Assembly: GCF_011250645.1 (NCBI RefSeq)
Contig: NZ_JAANNO010000013.1
Location: 53,056 to 90,781 of the forward strand
DNA: 37,726 bases
From: Motilibacter aurantiacus
GTDB lineage: Bacteria > Actinomycetota > Actinomycetes > Motilibacterales > Motilibacteraceae
Reading direction: 5' to 3'
The notes under the pieces are model-generated. The model was not told the DNA's origin and did not search any database. It saw only the letters and a list, made by a program, of their open reading frames with translations. Positions 15,309 through 22,803 of the stretch are shown here, piece by piece; positions within the stretch are counted from its first letter, which is position 1; each line of letters begins with the position of its first letter. The position numbers and the translations under genes are program-made.

Positions 15309-15731
15309 GTGACCTCCTTCCGCCGCACCCGTGCGTCGCGCCGCTTCCCGAGCCTTTGGCTCGGTCTGGCCCCTCTGATGGTCGTCGTGGGGTGTTCCTC
15401 GGGGGGCGACAGCGTCGCCGGTGGCTCGACGTCGGCTACTCCTCGGCCGGGCCAACTTGCCCTGTCGACCTTGTCGAGCAAGCTGAGCTGCGAGAACGTC
15501 AACGTCGACACGGATCAGGTCTTCAGCCGTGAGAGTGGGACCTGCACCTCAGGGGCGGATGAGCTAGGTCTGTACACCTTCGTCGACCGTATGAACCGTG
15601 ACCGATGGATCGAGGCGGTTCACGGGCTCGACATCGGGACGCTTGTCGTGGGGGACGCATGGGTGATTGCCGTTGACGGCGACGAGATCGCGCGTCGCGT
15701 CCAGCAACTGGTCGGGAGCGAGATCCGCTAG
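15309..15731 (+). CDS. Small putative lipoprotein
   Basis: 140 residues from GTG 15309, with AGGA about seven bases upstream; ATG 15273 is an alternative. N-terminal signal peptide with a basic start (RRTRASRRF), hydrophobic core (LWLGLAPLMVVV) and lipobox-like VVGC followed by SSGG, predicting lipidation at that Cys and an outer-face location. The mature part begins with a Ser/Thr-rich linker and a small domain with two further Cys (KLSCENVNV, SGTCTSG) likely paired in a disulfide, then ending GDAWVIAVDGDEIARRVQQL. Function unknown. It follows the sigma/sensor pair, so it may belong to that regulon. Confidence 0.7.
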   Translation: MTSFRRTRASRRFPSLWLGLAPLMVVVGCSSGGDSVAGGSTSATPRPGQLALSTLSSKLSCENVNVDTDQVFSRESGTCTSGADELGLYTFVDRMNRDRWIEAVHGLDIGTLVVGDAWVIAVDGDEIARRVQQLVGSEIR

Positions 15732-15866
15732 AGAGCGCGCCCGGCGTCCCGACATCGGCATGACCGTGCATCTACTGGATGCGTTCCGCGGCGCTGAACA
15801 GCCCGCGGCTGCCCCAAGCGTGCGTGGCTGCAGCAGCAGTGGTCGAGCGGGTCTGGGGCAGCAGGA

Positions 15867-15896
15867 GGCCCTCGGAACTGACCAGTTCCGGGGGCC
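15867..15896. terminator. Strong bidirectional terminator hairpin
   Basis: A 13-base-pair stem (15867-15879 with 15884-15896), containing one T-G wobble, around the loop GACC. It lies between the convergent lipoprotein gene and the end of the 13-kb transfer operon, and can serve both directions. Confidence 0.75.
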
Positions 15897-15927
15897 TGAT
15901 GCGTGCTGCTGGGGCGCCCACGTCGGG

Positions 15928-17178
15928 CTATTGGAGGCGTCGTCCGGAGGCCGCGAGCTGTGCGGTCGCGGGCGCCGGAGCGGGAGTGGCCGGAGGTGCC
16001 GTGTCGAGGCTGGGAGCGCCGGAGAGGGGGGCGGGGTAGGCGGCTGCGGTCAGTGAGGCGGCGCTGGCACGGTTGGTCAGCGGCTGCGTGGACGGCTCAC
16101 CGCTATCGGCTCGCCCCCGGGCATCAGCCCCGCCGGCGTCTACGGCGAGGTACTCGCGCATGAGCAGGTCGTGGTCCAGCCCGTGCGCCGACGCGAGCTC
16201 GTTCATCTGCCAGCTGGCCACCCCCGGGGGAAGGTCAGCGAGGATTGGGGCGACGGCGCGAGCGGCCGCCACGCGCCCCTCGGGCCACTGAAGCCGGTCC
16301 CGGTAGCGGCTCATCGTGTCCTCGAGGACGGCCGCGACGAGGGGCCGGGTCGCGGCCGCGCGCAGCGATGCCGCGAGCGTCGAGGGGCCGTATTGACCCA
16401 GCAGGTCGGACGGGTCGTGGCCCGGGACGCCGGGCGCCCGGTCGGGGTGCAGGCCCGCTGCGCGCAGCAGGGGGTACGCCGCGATGGCGGCCGCGCGGCC
16501 GGGCTCGTCCTCGTCGGGAGCGACGATCAGGCCCCGGCCGGTGGCCGAGGCCGCGAGCAGGTTGGCCTGGTGCTGGGTCAGTGCGGTGCCGCCGGGGGCC
16601 ACCCCGTAGAAGCTGCCGGGGTCGGTCGAGGTGACGGCGAGGACGTCCCACCGGCCCTCGACGAGGACCGGGGTGGCCCCTGCTGCGCGGCCGTCGAGCT
16701 CGGGCATCGAGCCGAGCCCGAACGTGTGCTCGCCCTTGCGGTAGATCGGGGTGACCGGGGAGTCGAGGTAGCGCGGCGGCGCGCCCTCGGCGCCAGCCCG
16801 GGGGTCCAGGGACTGCCCGCTGAAGCCGACGACGCGCCCGAGCTCGCCGGCAGGGGCGGCGCTGGTGATGGGGAACATGACCCGGTCGCGGAAGCGGTCG
16901 ACGACCGTGTTGCGCGAGGTCTTCATGCCGAGCCCGGACTCCAGGAGCTGCTCGTTGGTGTAGCCGAGGCCGCGCAGGTGGTTGGTCAGCGCCGTCCAGG
17001 ACGGGGCCGCGTAGCCGACCTGGTACTTGCTGAAGGTCTCGGTCGTGACACCGCGGCGCTCCACCTCGGCGAAGAACCGAGCGACGTCGCGGTCCTTAGC
17101 GCCGCCCCATCCGCGGGTGTAGAAGCGTCGGGCCTGGTCGTGCATGGCGTAGAGCTGAGCGTGGTCGGTGGGGCTCAT
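15928..17178 (-). CDS. DnaG-like primase lacking the zinc-binding domain
   Basis: 416 residues. It corresponds to the catalytic core of DnaG: QARRFYTRGWGG, FSKYQVGYAAPSWTALTNHL, then the signature DRFRDRVMFPIT. The TOPRIM fold has the Glu in VLVEGRWDVLAV and the acidic pair in APDEDEPGRAAA. The usual N-terminal zinc finger (about 100 residues) is absent. The C-terminus is a Pro/Ala-rich tail with the motif AAAYPAPL 31 residues from the end and a basic GRRLQ ending. Last gene of the transfer operon, 34 bases after the 96-residue gene. Primases of conjugative plasmids can be sent to recipients to start complementary strand synthesis, so export is plausible. That role here is inferred. Confidence 0.87.
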   Translation of the reverse strand: MSPTDHAQLYAMHDQARRFYTRGWGGAKDRDVARFFAEVERRGVTTETFSKYQVGYAAPSWTALTNHLRGLGYTNEQLLESGLGMKTSRNTVVDRFRDRVMFPITSAAPAGELGRVVGFSGQSLDPRAGAEGAPPRYLDSPVTPIYRKGEHTFGLGSMPELDGRAAGATPVLVEGRWDVLAVTSTDPGSFYGVAPGGTALTQHQANLLAASATGRGLIVAPDEDEPGRAAAIAAYPLLRAAGLHPDRAPGVPGHDPSDLLGQYGPSTLAASLRAAATRPLVAAVLEDTMSRYRDRLQWPEGRVAAARAVAPILADLPPGVASWQMNELASAHGLDHDLLMREYLAVDAGGADARGRADSGEPSTQPLTNRASAASLTAAAYPAPLSGAPSLDTAPPATPAPAPATAQLAASGRRLQ

Positions 17179-17212
17179 GAACCGGGACCTACTTCCTGAG
17201 TCGGGGGTGCTT

Positions 17213-17503
17213 CTACGGGCGGGGCGAACGGGGTGGGGGAGGGCTGCCGCCCGCGCTGAGCGGGCCAGCGCCGTCGGCGGGTGCGGCCGCTGGGGCCGCG
17301 CTGCCCAGGGGCAGCGGGTAGGCGGCGGCAGCCAGACGCGGGGCCGGCGAGGGGTCGGCCTGTGCCTCGCGGAGCGCGGCCTGCACCGGCTCGAGGATGG
17401 GCAGCGGGGCCGTGTCGGCGTCGGCGCCGAGACGGCCAGGGGCCGCCATGTCGGCGGCCCCTGGGTCGTCGCAGTGCGGGTCGTCGTCGTGCGGGTCGGT
17501 CAC
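17213..17503 (-). CDS. Small disordered protein sharing the AAAYPxPL motif
   Basis: 96 residues from GTG 17503, overlapping the stop of the preceding large gene. Highly acidic N-terminus (DPHDDDPHCDDPG), one short helix (LPILEPVQAALREAQ), then RLAAAAYPLPLGS and a 30-residue Pro/Ala-rich tail ending RSPRP. No fold expected apart from the helix. It looks like a stand-alone version of the C-terminal region of its two neighbours. It may be an adaptor or a secreted substrate. Unknown family, but the gene is well supported by the overlap and the shared motif. Confidence 0.7.
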   Translation of the reverse strand: MTDPHDDDPHCDDPGAADMAAPGRLGADADTAPLPILEPVQAALREAQADPSPAPRLAAAAYPLPLGSAAPAAAPADGAGPLSAGGSPPPPRSPRP

Positions 17504-20061
17504 GGGCGGGCGGCTCGCCGGCGAGGCGCTGCAGGAGCCGGCGCGGCCGGGGTGTGCGCCCCAGGAGCGGCTGTCACGGCAGCGCCGGCGGCGTCGGCCG
17601 GAGGCGCCTGCCCGGCAATGGCAGCGGTCGTCCCGAGACTGGCGCGGGCTGCCTGCGCCCCGGTGGAGTTGACCGGCTGCGGGTACGCCGCAGCCGCGAT
17701 CTCGGCCGCGGTGGCCTGGCGGTCGCGGGCGCCCGTCAGGTCGAGGTCGGCGGCCGCCGCCGGAGGGCGCGCCGCCTGGACGCCCTCGGCGTGCTCGTCG
17801 ACGCGGGCGGTCGTCGGGTTGTCCGGGATGGCGGCGAGCGCCCGGGAGGTCGCGTCGCGGGCCTCGCCGTTGTGCTGCAGCGCCGCCGCGGTGTCACCGG
17901 CGGCGTCGGCCGCCGCCAGGGCGGACGTGTCCACGGCGCTGCCCGGGACGGGCGAGGGGAAGACAGGCGGCTCGGGGGCCGAGGCGCTGTCGAGCGGCGC
18001 GCCGGAGGCGGTGTGCTCGAGGTAGGGGCCGACGGTGGCGAGAGCGTCCTGCGGGGAGGTGCCGCGCTCCACGAGCCGGTCGTAGCGCTCGGCGACGTCG
18101 GGTCGGTCGCTCCGCATCCGGTCCACGGCATCAGCCACCGGGCCCGGCCCGGCCTGGGCCGCTTGCCCGGCAGGCAGGGCGGAGGCGGCGCCGGCCGTCA
18201 CCGCGGAGGGCTGACCAGTGTGCGGGCCGCGGACGACCTGCCCGGGGATCGTCACCCCGTTCGGGCTGCCGGCGGCACCGGCCTGGGAGGGGAAGTACGG
18301 GACGGCCCGGCGCATCGCGTCGGCCTTGCTCTGCCCGTCGGCGTTCGCGGCGTCGTAGCGGGCCATCGCCTCGGGGGCGAGGTCGCGCATCCGCTGCTCG
18401 GCCGCCTCAGCGACGCCAGAGAGCGCGTTGGCGATCGGGGCCGGCAGGTCGGTCTCGGTGTGCACCTTGGCCCACACGTTCGCCGCCTGCTCGAGCGTCG
18501 AGCCCGGCAGCCGATCCGCGAGCCCGCCGATCTCACCCAGCACGCCGTTCGCATGGGCCCATGCGGCATCGCGTTCCTGCGCGGCCTCGGCGACTCGGCG
18601 AAGGCCCTCCAGCACGTTGGGGCCCGTCTCGCCCCCGGCCGAGGCGCCGTCCCCTCCGGCGGCCCCCGGAACGCCCGGGCCCGCATCGGCGCTCCTGTCG
18701 GTTGCGGGTGGCGTGGTGGGGCGGGTGTCGGCGCGGTCGTGGATGCGCCGGGTGTCGATGAGGTTGCCCAGAACCTCGTGCATGGCCCGGGCCGGTGAGT
18801 GGGTGCCTTGGGCGCGCAGGACGTCGTACATGGCCATGTTGTCCGGGGTGATCTCGCGCAGCCGGGCCTCGGCGGCCGCCAGGTAGGGGGCGCGCTGGTC
18901 TGCGGGCAGCGTTGCGTGGGCCTCACGCCACATGCCGATGGCCTCGCCGGCGGTGGCGGTGTGGAGCACGGCGAGCCGGTCTTCCAACGCGGCGAGCGGG
19001 CTCGGCGTGGCGAGGACGGCTCGTGCCTGCTGGGTGTGGACGGTCTGGTGCGTGCCGTCGTCGTCGACGAGCCCGGCGGCGAACCCGATGCGGGCGATGG
19101 CGTAGCCGATCGGGTCGCTGTCCTTGCTGGCCACCATCGAGCGGCGCCAGCGGTCCATGGCCTGGCCGGGGTCGCCGCTCTCGGCGAGCGCCTTCCGGTA
19201 GAGGCCCATGACGTGCGGGTTGAGCTCGGTCAAGCGCTGCTCGGCCCGCTGCAGGTAGGGGCGGGCCACCGCTTCCGGCAGCGTGGTCCGAGCGTGGTCC
19301 CACACGCTGAGCGCGGTGGCGATGGTCGCGTCGGGCAGGCCCGCGGAACGGCTCCGTAGGGCCTGCAGCACTTGCGGGTCGACCGGACGCGGCGCGGGCA
19401 CCGCCTCGTCTGCAGCGCCGGCCGTCGGGCCGGTGACGGTGGCCTCGGCCTGATCGGGCATGACCTTCGTAGCGGCCTGGTCCACGAGGTGCGGGAAGCG
19501 TGCCGTCTGCCGGTCGGCGTCGGACAGCAGCACGACGTCCCCGGTGGTCTCGTCCGGCGCGAGCCCGGCCCGGGTCGGGGCCGGGTCACCGACGCGAGCG
19601 GGCGGGGCGTCGAAGTAGGGCGCCACGCGCATCATCGCCTCGATCGGTTCCGCGCCCTGGGCGCGCAGCCGGTCGTAGCGCTCCATGACGTCGGGGCGCA
19701 GCTCGCGCAGACGGTTCTCCGCCGCGCTGGCCGCGCGCTCGGCCTCGGGGTCCGGCCGCCACCCCTGCGCGGCGGCCCAGGCCCGGCCTGCGTCGAGCAC
19801 GGTCGTCTCGCCGTACGCCTGGGGGTCCAGCAGCGGCGCCCACTCGGCCTGAGCCGCGCCGCGCCGCGCCTCGAGCTCGGCGCGGGCCGCGTTGGCCTCG
19901 GCCTGGTCGCGCTCAGCCCTGGCCGCGGCCCGGGTGGCGGCGATCTGCGCGGCGGCTTCGGACGCCATCGTGGCGATGCTGACGAACTGCACGATCTTGG
20001 TGCCGGTGGCCGCGAGCGGCTCCTCCGTCGGCGGCTGCATCTCCAAGTGACCATCAGACAC
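17500..20061 (-). CDS. Large five-repeat protein of the transfer operon
   Basis: 853 residues from GTG 20061, with GGGAG a few bases upstream; the frame continues upstream without protein character. After a helical coiled-coil N-terminus (residues 30-75) come five copies of a roughly 35-residue module at about 115-150, 274-310, 398-436, 555-590 and 646-682. Its consensus is RLRxLxPxxM, then YDxL, a Gly, and AMxxxxPYF. In copies 1-4 a helix beginning with Trp (VWDHARTTLP, MWREAHATLP) precedes the module. The C-terminal 180 residues are Ala/Pro-rich, with AAAYPQPV 56 residues from the end and a basic RRRAARP ending. No enzyme motif. Perhaps a scaffold or a DNA- or protein-binding transferred protein. 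Confidence 0.8.
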   Translation of the reverse strand: MSDGHLEMQPPTEEPLAATGTKIVQFVSIATMASEAAAQIAATRAAARAERDQAEANAARAELEARRGAAQAEWAPLLDPQAYGETTVLDAGRAWAAAQGWRPDPEAERAASAAENRLRELRPDVMERYDRLRAQGAEPIEAMMRVAPYFDAPPARVGDPAPTRAGLAPDETTGDVVLLSDADRQTARFPHLVDQAATKVMPDQAEATVTGPTAGAADEAVPAPRPVDPQVLQALRSRSAGLPDATIATALSVWDHARTTLPEAVARPYLQRAEQRLTELNPHVMGLYRKALAESGDPGQAMDRWRRSMVASKDSDPIGYAIARIGFAAGLVDDDGTHQTVHTQQARAVLATPSPLAALEDRLAVLHTATAGEAIGMWREAHATLPADQRAPYLAAAEARLREITPDNMAMYDVLRAQGTHSPARAMHEVLGNLIDTRRIHDRADTRPTTPPATDRSADAGPGVPGAAGGDGASAGGETGPNVLEGLRRVAEAAQERDAAWAHANGVLGEIGGLADRLPGSTLEQAANVWAKVHTETDLPAPIANALSGVAEAAEQRMRDLAPEAMARYDAANADGQSKADAMRRAVPYFPSQAGAAGSPNGVTIPGQVVRGPHTGQPSAVTAGAASALPAGQAAQAGPGPVADAVDRMRSDRPDVAERYDRLVERGTSPQDALATVGPYLEHTASGAPLDSASAPEPPVFPSPVPGSAVDTSALAAADAAGDTAAALQHNGEARDATSRALAAIPDNPTTARVDEHAEGVQAARPPAAAADLDLTGARDRQATAAEIAAAAYPQPVNSTGAQAARASLGTTAAIAGQAPPADAAGAAVTAAPGAHTPAAPAPAAPRRRAARP

Positions 20062-20135
20062 GGGGTTCTCCCAACGAGCGAAGGACGATCGGCATGAGCG
20101 CGGAGCAGGGGCGCCCGCGGAAGGCAGGGCGCCGG

Positions 20136-20357
20136 TCAGAAGCCGCAGCGGTTGCGGCGGGCGAAGACCAGCCAGCACCCGGACAGCAGGGCGCAGACCG
20201 CCAGGACGACGAGGCAGAGGACGAGCAGCACGTCCGCGCTTGTCTCAGGGGTCGGGCCGGTCGTCAGCGGTACCGCCGGGGAGAGCGTCACGAAGGCGTA
20301 GCCGTCGCCAGGCGCGACCGCCGGCGACACGAGGTCGGCCGTCACGGGGTCGGCCAT
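20136..20357 (-). CDS. Small single-pass membrane protein
   Basis: 73 residues from ATG 20357, which shares its A with the TGA stop of the DUF4913 gene (TGATG). After an N-terminal soluble segment (PVTADLVSPAVAPGDGYAFV) there is one strong membrane helix (VLLVLCLVVLAVCALLSGCW), then a basic tail (FARRNRCGF). Likely N-terminus outside and C-terminus inside by the positive-inside rule. Possible part of the transfer channel; unknown family. Confidence 0.7.
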   Translation of the reverse strand: MADPVTADLVSPAVAPGDGYAFVTLSPAVPLTTGPTPETSADVLLVLCLVVLAVCALLSGCWLVFARRNRCGF

Positions 20358-20968
20358 CACGACGCGGGCCCGGTGGCCATCGGCGCCCAGTGCCCGGGCG
20401 GGGCCGGACGCGAGGGCAGCGGCGGGGGTGGGTTGTGGCCGGAGGCGCCGCACGCCGCGAACGGCCCCGACGCGCTGAGCAGGACCGGCAGGTGATGGTC
20501 GACCTGCCCGAGAAAGATCGGGCCGCCGTTCTCGGGCTGGCGCCGCGAGGTCTCGAACGTCCGCCACAGCCCCTCGAGCCGCAGCACGGCCTCGGGGTGG
20601 TCCCACCATCGGTCGCACCACAGCGCGTTGCCGCCGAGGGTGCGGGCGAAGGCGATGACGAAGAACTCGTTCACGAAGTCCTCGACGTCGCGGTAGTAGG
20701 TCTCCCACTCGTCGCCGGCCTCGACCGGCGGCTGCGCGGGCAGTGCCGGCCGCTCCATCGGAGCGGCGCCGGGCCCATGAAGCGCCTTGTTGACTAGCCC
20801 GTCGAGGTCGTCGACCTGGTTCTGGATGTGGAACAGCCAGGCAGCGGCCTCCCGCAGGTCCGCCAGCTCCGGCACCCTGTCGAAGGCCTCGCTCAACGAC
20901 GTGCCGGGCTCGTCGCGTGCGGCGCCCTCGTCCGGCGGCTCGGCGTCGGCCGTCGGCCCGGCGGTCAT
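20357..20968 (-). CDS. DUF4913-domain protein, operon copy
   Basis: 203 residues. The core (about 95-165) reads WETYYRDVEDFVNEFF, NALWCDRWWDHPEAVLRLEG, then LWRTFETSRRQ, followed by DHHLPVLLSASGPFAAC, the pattern of DUF4913. This domain is typically found in actinobacterial conjugative elements beside the coupling protein. The start ATG overlaps the stop of the coupling-protein gene (ATGA). Acidic N-terminus, Pro-rich C-terminus. Function unknown; its position suggests work with the coupling protein or the relaxosome. A second copy lies at 31274-31825. Confidence 0.85.
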   Translation of the reverse strand: MTAGPTADAEPPDEGAARDEPGTSLSEAFDRVPELADLREAAAWLFHIQNQVDDLDGLVNKALHGPGAAPMERPALPAQPPVEAGDEWETYYRDVEDFVNEFFVIAFARTLGGNALWCDRWWDHPEAVLRLEGLWRTFETSRRQPENGGPIFLGQVDHHLPVLLSASGPFAACGASGHNPPPPLPSRPAPPGHWAPMATGPAS

Positions 20969-22803
20969 GCCGCCGCCCCTTCGGCTGCGGCCTCGATGCG
21001 TGCGTCCGCGGTCGCGGTGGCCGTTCCGATCTCCTCGGCGCGCGGGCCTTCGAAGAAGGGGATCGACCGCACCAACGCGGGCCGGGCTCCGGTCGAGAAC
21101 ACCAAGGTGCGGAACTTGGGCAGCGCCCGGACGTCGGCGGCGGTGAGGATGCGGCGCGTCTGCACCGACCGCGAGCGGTTGGACTTGCCGTCGCCACGGC
21201 TCACCGAGACCGAGGTGTAGTCGTAGTCGCCGACGAGCTTGGACAGGTCATCGGCGAAGTTGGGGTCGTCGATGCCGGACCCCACGATCTTGAGCGTGGC
21301 TGCGCCCCAGAGCGCCTTCATGCCTGTCTCGCCCCAGACTCCGACGCCTTGGGCGTAGGACTGGAGCACCGTCACCGGGATGATCCCGCGGCTGCCTAGG
21401 TGGGAGTAGAGCTGCGGCAGGTCCCCGATGCGGCAGATGTTCGCGGCCTCGTCGAGCACGACCAGCATGGGGGCGTCGAGTCGCCCGCCGGGGCGGCGCT
21501 CGGCCGCCGCGACGGCCTCGCGCAGCACACGGTCGGTCAGAGCGGCCACGAGAGGGGCGGCGGAGCCGCCGCCGTCCTTGCTCAGCAGGTAGAGCGTCTG
21601 ACGCGACGCCGGGAACGCTTTGGCGTCGAACTCCTCGATGGAGGCGGCGTCCTGCCCGGTCGGCGGGGTGACCCACGCCGTGATCTCCGGGTTGCGCAGG
21701 CAGGCCAGCGCGGAGCGGGCGTTGAAGAAGACGCCGGACCGCGTCTCCTCGGCCATCGTTCGCGTGCCGTCCAGCGAGGAGGCGATGGCGTCCCAGCCGG
21801 CCTGACGCAGCAGCTGCGCGGGGAGGGGGCTGTTCTCCTGCGTGACCCACGTGTAGACGTCGGCCAGGGTGCCGCCGGAGACGGCGGCGGCCAGCAGCAG
21901 CGAGGCGACGAGCTCGGCGCCGGACTGCTTCCAGATGTCGTCCTTGTTGTCGGTGCCGGTGGCGTTGATGAAGTGTGCGGCGAGCCGCTCGGCCTCTTCG
22001 ACGGTGGTGATGGCGCGCAGCGGGTCCCACCACCAGGTCTGCGGGGCGCGCACGATCTGCTGCGGGTCGAAGGCCCACACCCGCTCGCTGGTGTCGCTCG
22101 CGCGCAGCGCGGCCGTCGCCGTGTACCCGTCGGGCTTGTTCGAGGTCTGTACGACGGCGCCGGGCGCCTCGAGCGTGAGCGGGATCGCGTAGGAGGAGGT
22201 CTTGCCGGAGCGGGGGGCCATGAACATGAGGACGACGTCCTCCCAGGACCCGCGGATCAGGCGCCCGGCCGGGGACAGCCGGCCGATGGTGAAGCCGACC
22301 TGCGCGCCCTGGAGGTCCTTGGGCTTGATCCCGGACAGCGAGGGGCGCAGCTTGCTGGCGCGCTTGGCCAGCTCGGGCTGGGTGAGGTGCTTGACGTCCT
22401 CGACGGTGGCCATGAGCCGGCCCGGGTCCGGTGCGCGGCGCGAGGCTCTGGTGAACGAGCGGAGAATCACGTACGCCGGTACGGCGGCGGCGAGCAGGAC
22501 GACGACGGCGACACCGACGAGCGTGCGCGGGTCGGTGCCGGCCCACACGCCCTGGCCCGTCACGTAGGTGTCGGGGTGGCGTGCGAAGTCGACCACGAGC
22601 AGCGGCGAGAACGGGCCGGGCCGCCAGGCCCAGCCGTGCCCGTCGGAGTGCGAGCCCCAGGCGCCGGTGAGGCCGCCAGCGACCCACAGGGACGCGGAAG
22701 CGCCGACGACGAGGGCGAAGGCGCCGAGCAGCAGGACGATGCCGCCCTCGCCGCCCCCGGCGCCGCGCGGGGAGATGGTCGGGGTGGGCCGAGCGGTCCC
22801 CAT
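20965..22803 (-). CDS. VirD4/TraD-type conjugative coupling ATPase
   Basis: 612 residues from ATG 22803 (TGATG overlap with the VirB4-like gene). Two N-terminal membrane helices (GGIVLLLGAFALVVGASASL and LVGVAVVVLLAAAVPAYVIL) are followed by the ATPase. Walker A is MAPRSGKTSS (about residue 205), Walker B is MLVVLDEAANICR, and further conserved stretches are LYLLSKDGGGSAAPLVAALT and YSHLGSRG. This hexameric ATPase connects the relaxosome to the transfer channel and pumps DNA. Conserved TraD/TcpA-like features are complete and no frameshift is visible. Compare the broken copy at 29454-31277. Confidence 0.93.
   Translation of the reverse strand: MGTARPTPTISPRGAGGGEGGIVLLLGAFALVVGASASLWVAGGLTGAWGSHSDGHGWAWRPGPFSPLLVVDFARHPDTYVTGQGVWAGTDPRTLVGVAVVVLLAAAVPAYVILRSFTRASRRAPDPGRLMATVEDVKHLTQPELAKRASKLRPSLSGIKPKDLQGAQVGFTIGRLSPAGRLIRGSWEDVVLMFMAPRSGKTSSYAIPLTLEAPGAVVQTSNKPDGYTATAALRASDTSERVWAFDPQQIVRAPQTWWWDPLRAITTVEEAERLAAHFINATGTDNKDDIWKQSGAELVASLLLAAAVSGGTLADVYTWVTQENSPLPAQLLRQAGWDAIASSLDGTRTMAEETRSGVFFNARSALACLRNPEITAWVTPPTGQDAASIEEFDAKAFPASRQTLYLLSKDGGGSAAPLVAALTDRVLREAVAAAERRPGGRLDAPMLVVLDEAANICRIGDLPQLYSHLGSRGIIPVTVLQSYAQGVGVWGETGMKALWGAATLKIVGSGIDDPNFADDLSKLVGDYDYTSVSVSRGDGKSNRSRSVQTRRILTAADVRALPKFRTLVFSTGARPALVRSIPFFEGPRAEEIGTATATADARIEAAAEGAAA

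Noticed and set aside
16245-17199. Plus-strand frames opposite the primase
   Set aside because: The minus frame carries TOPRIM and DRFRDRVMFPI motifs; plus frames are shadows.
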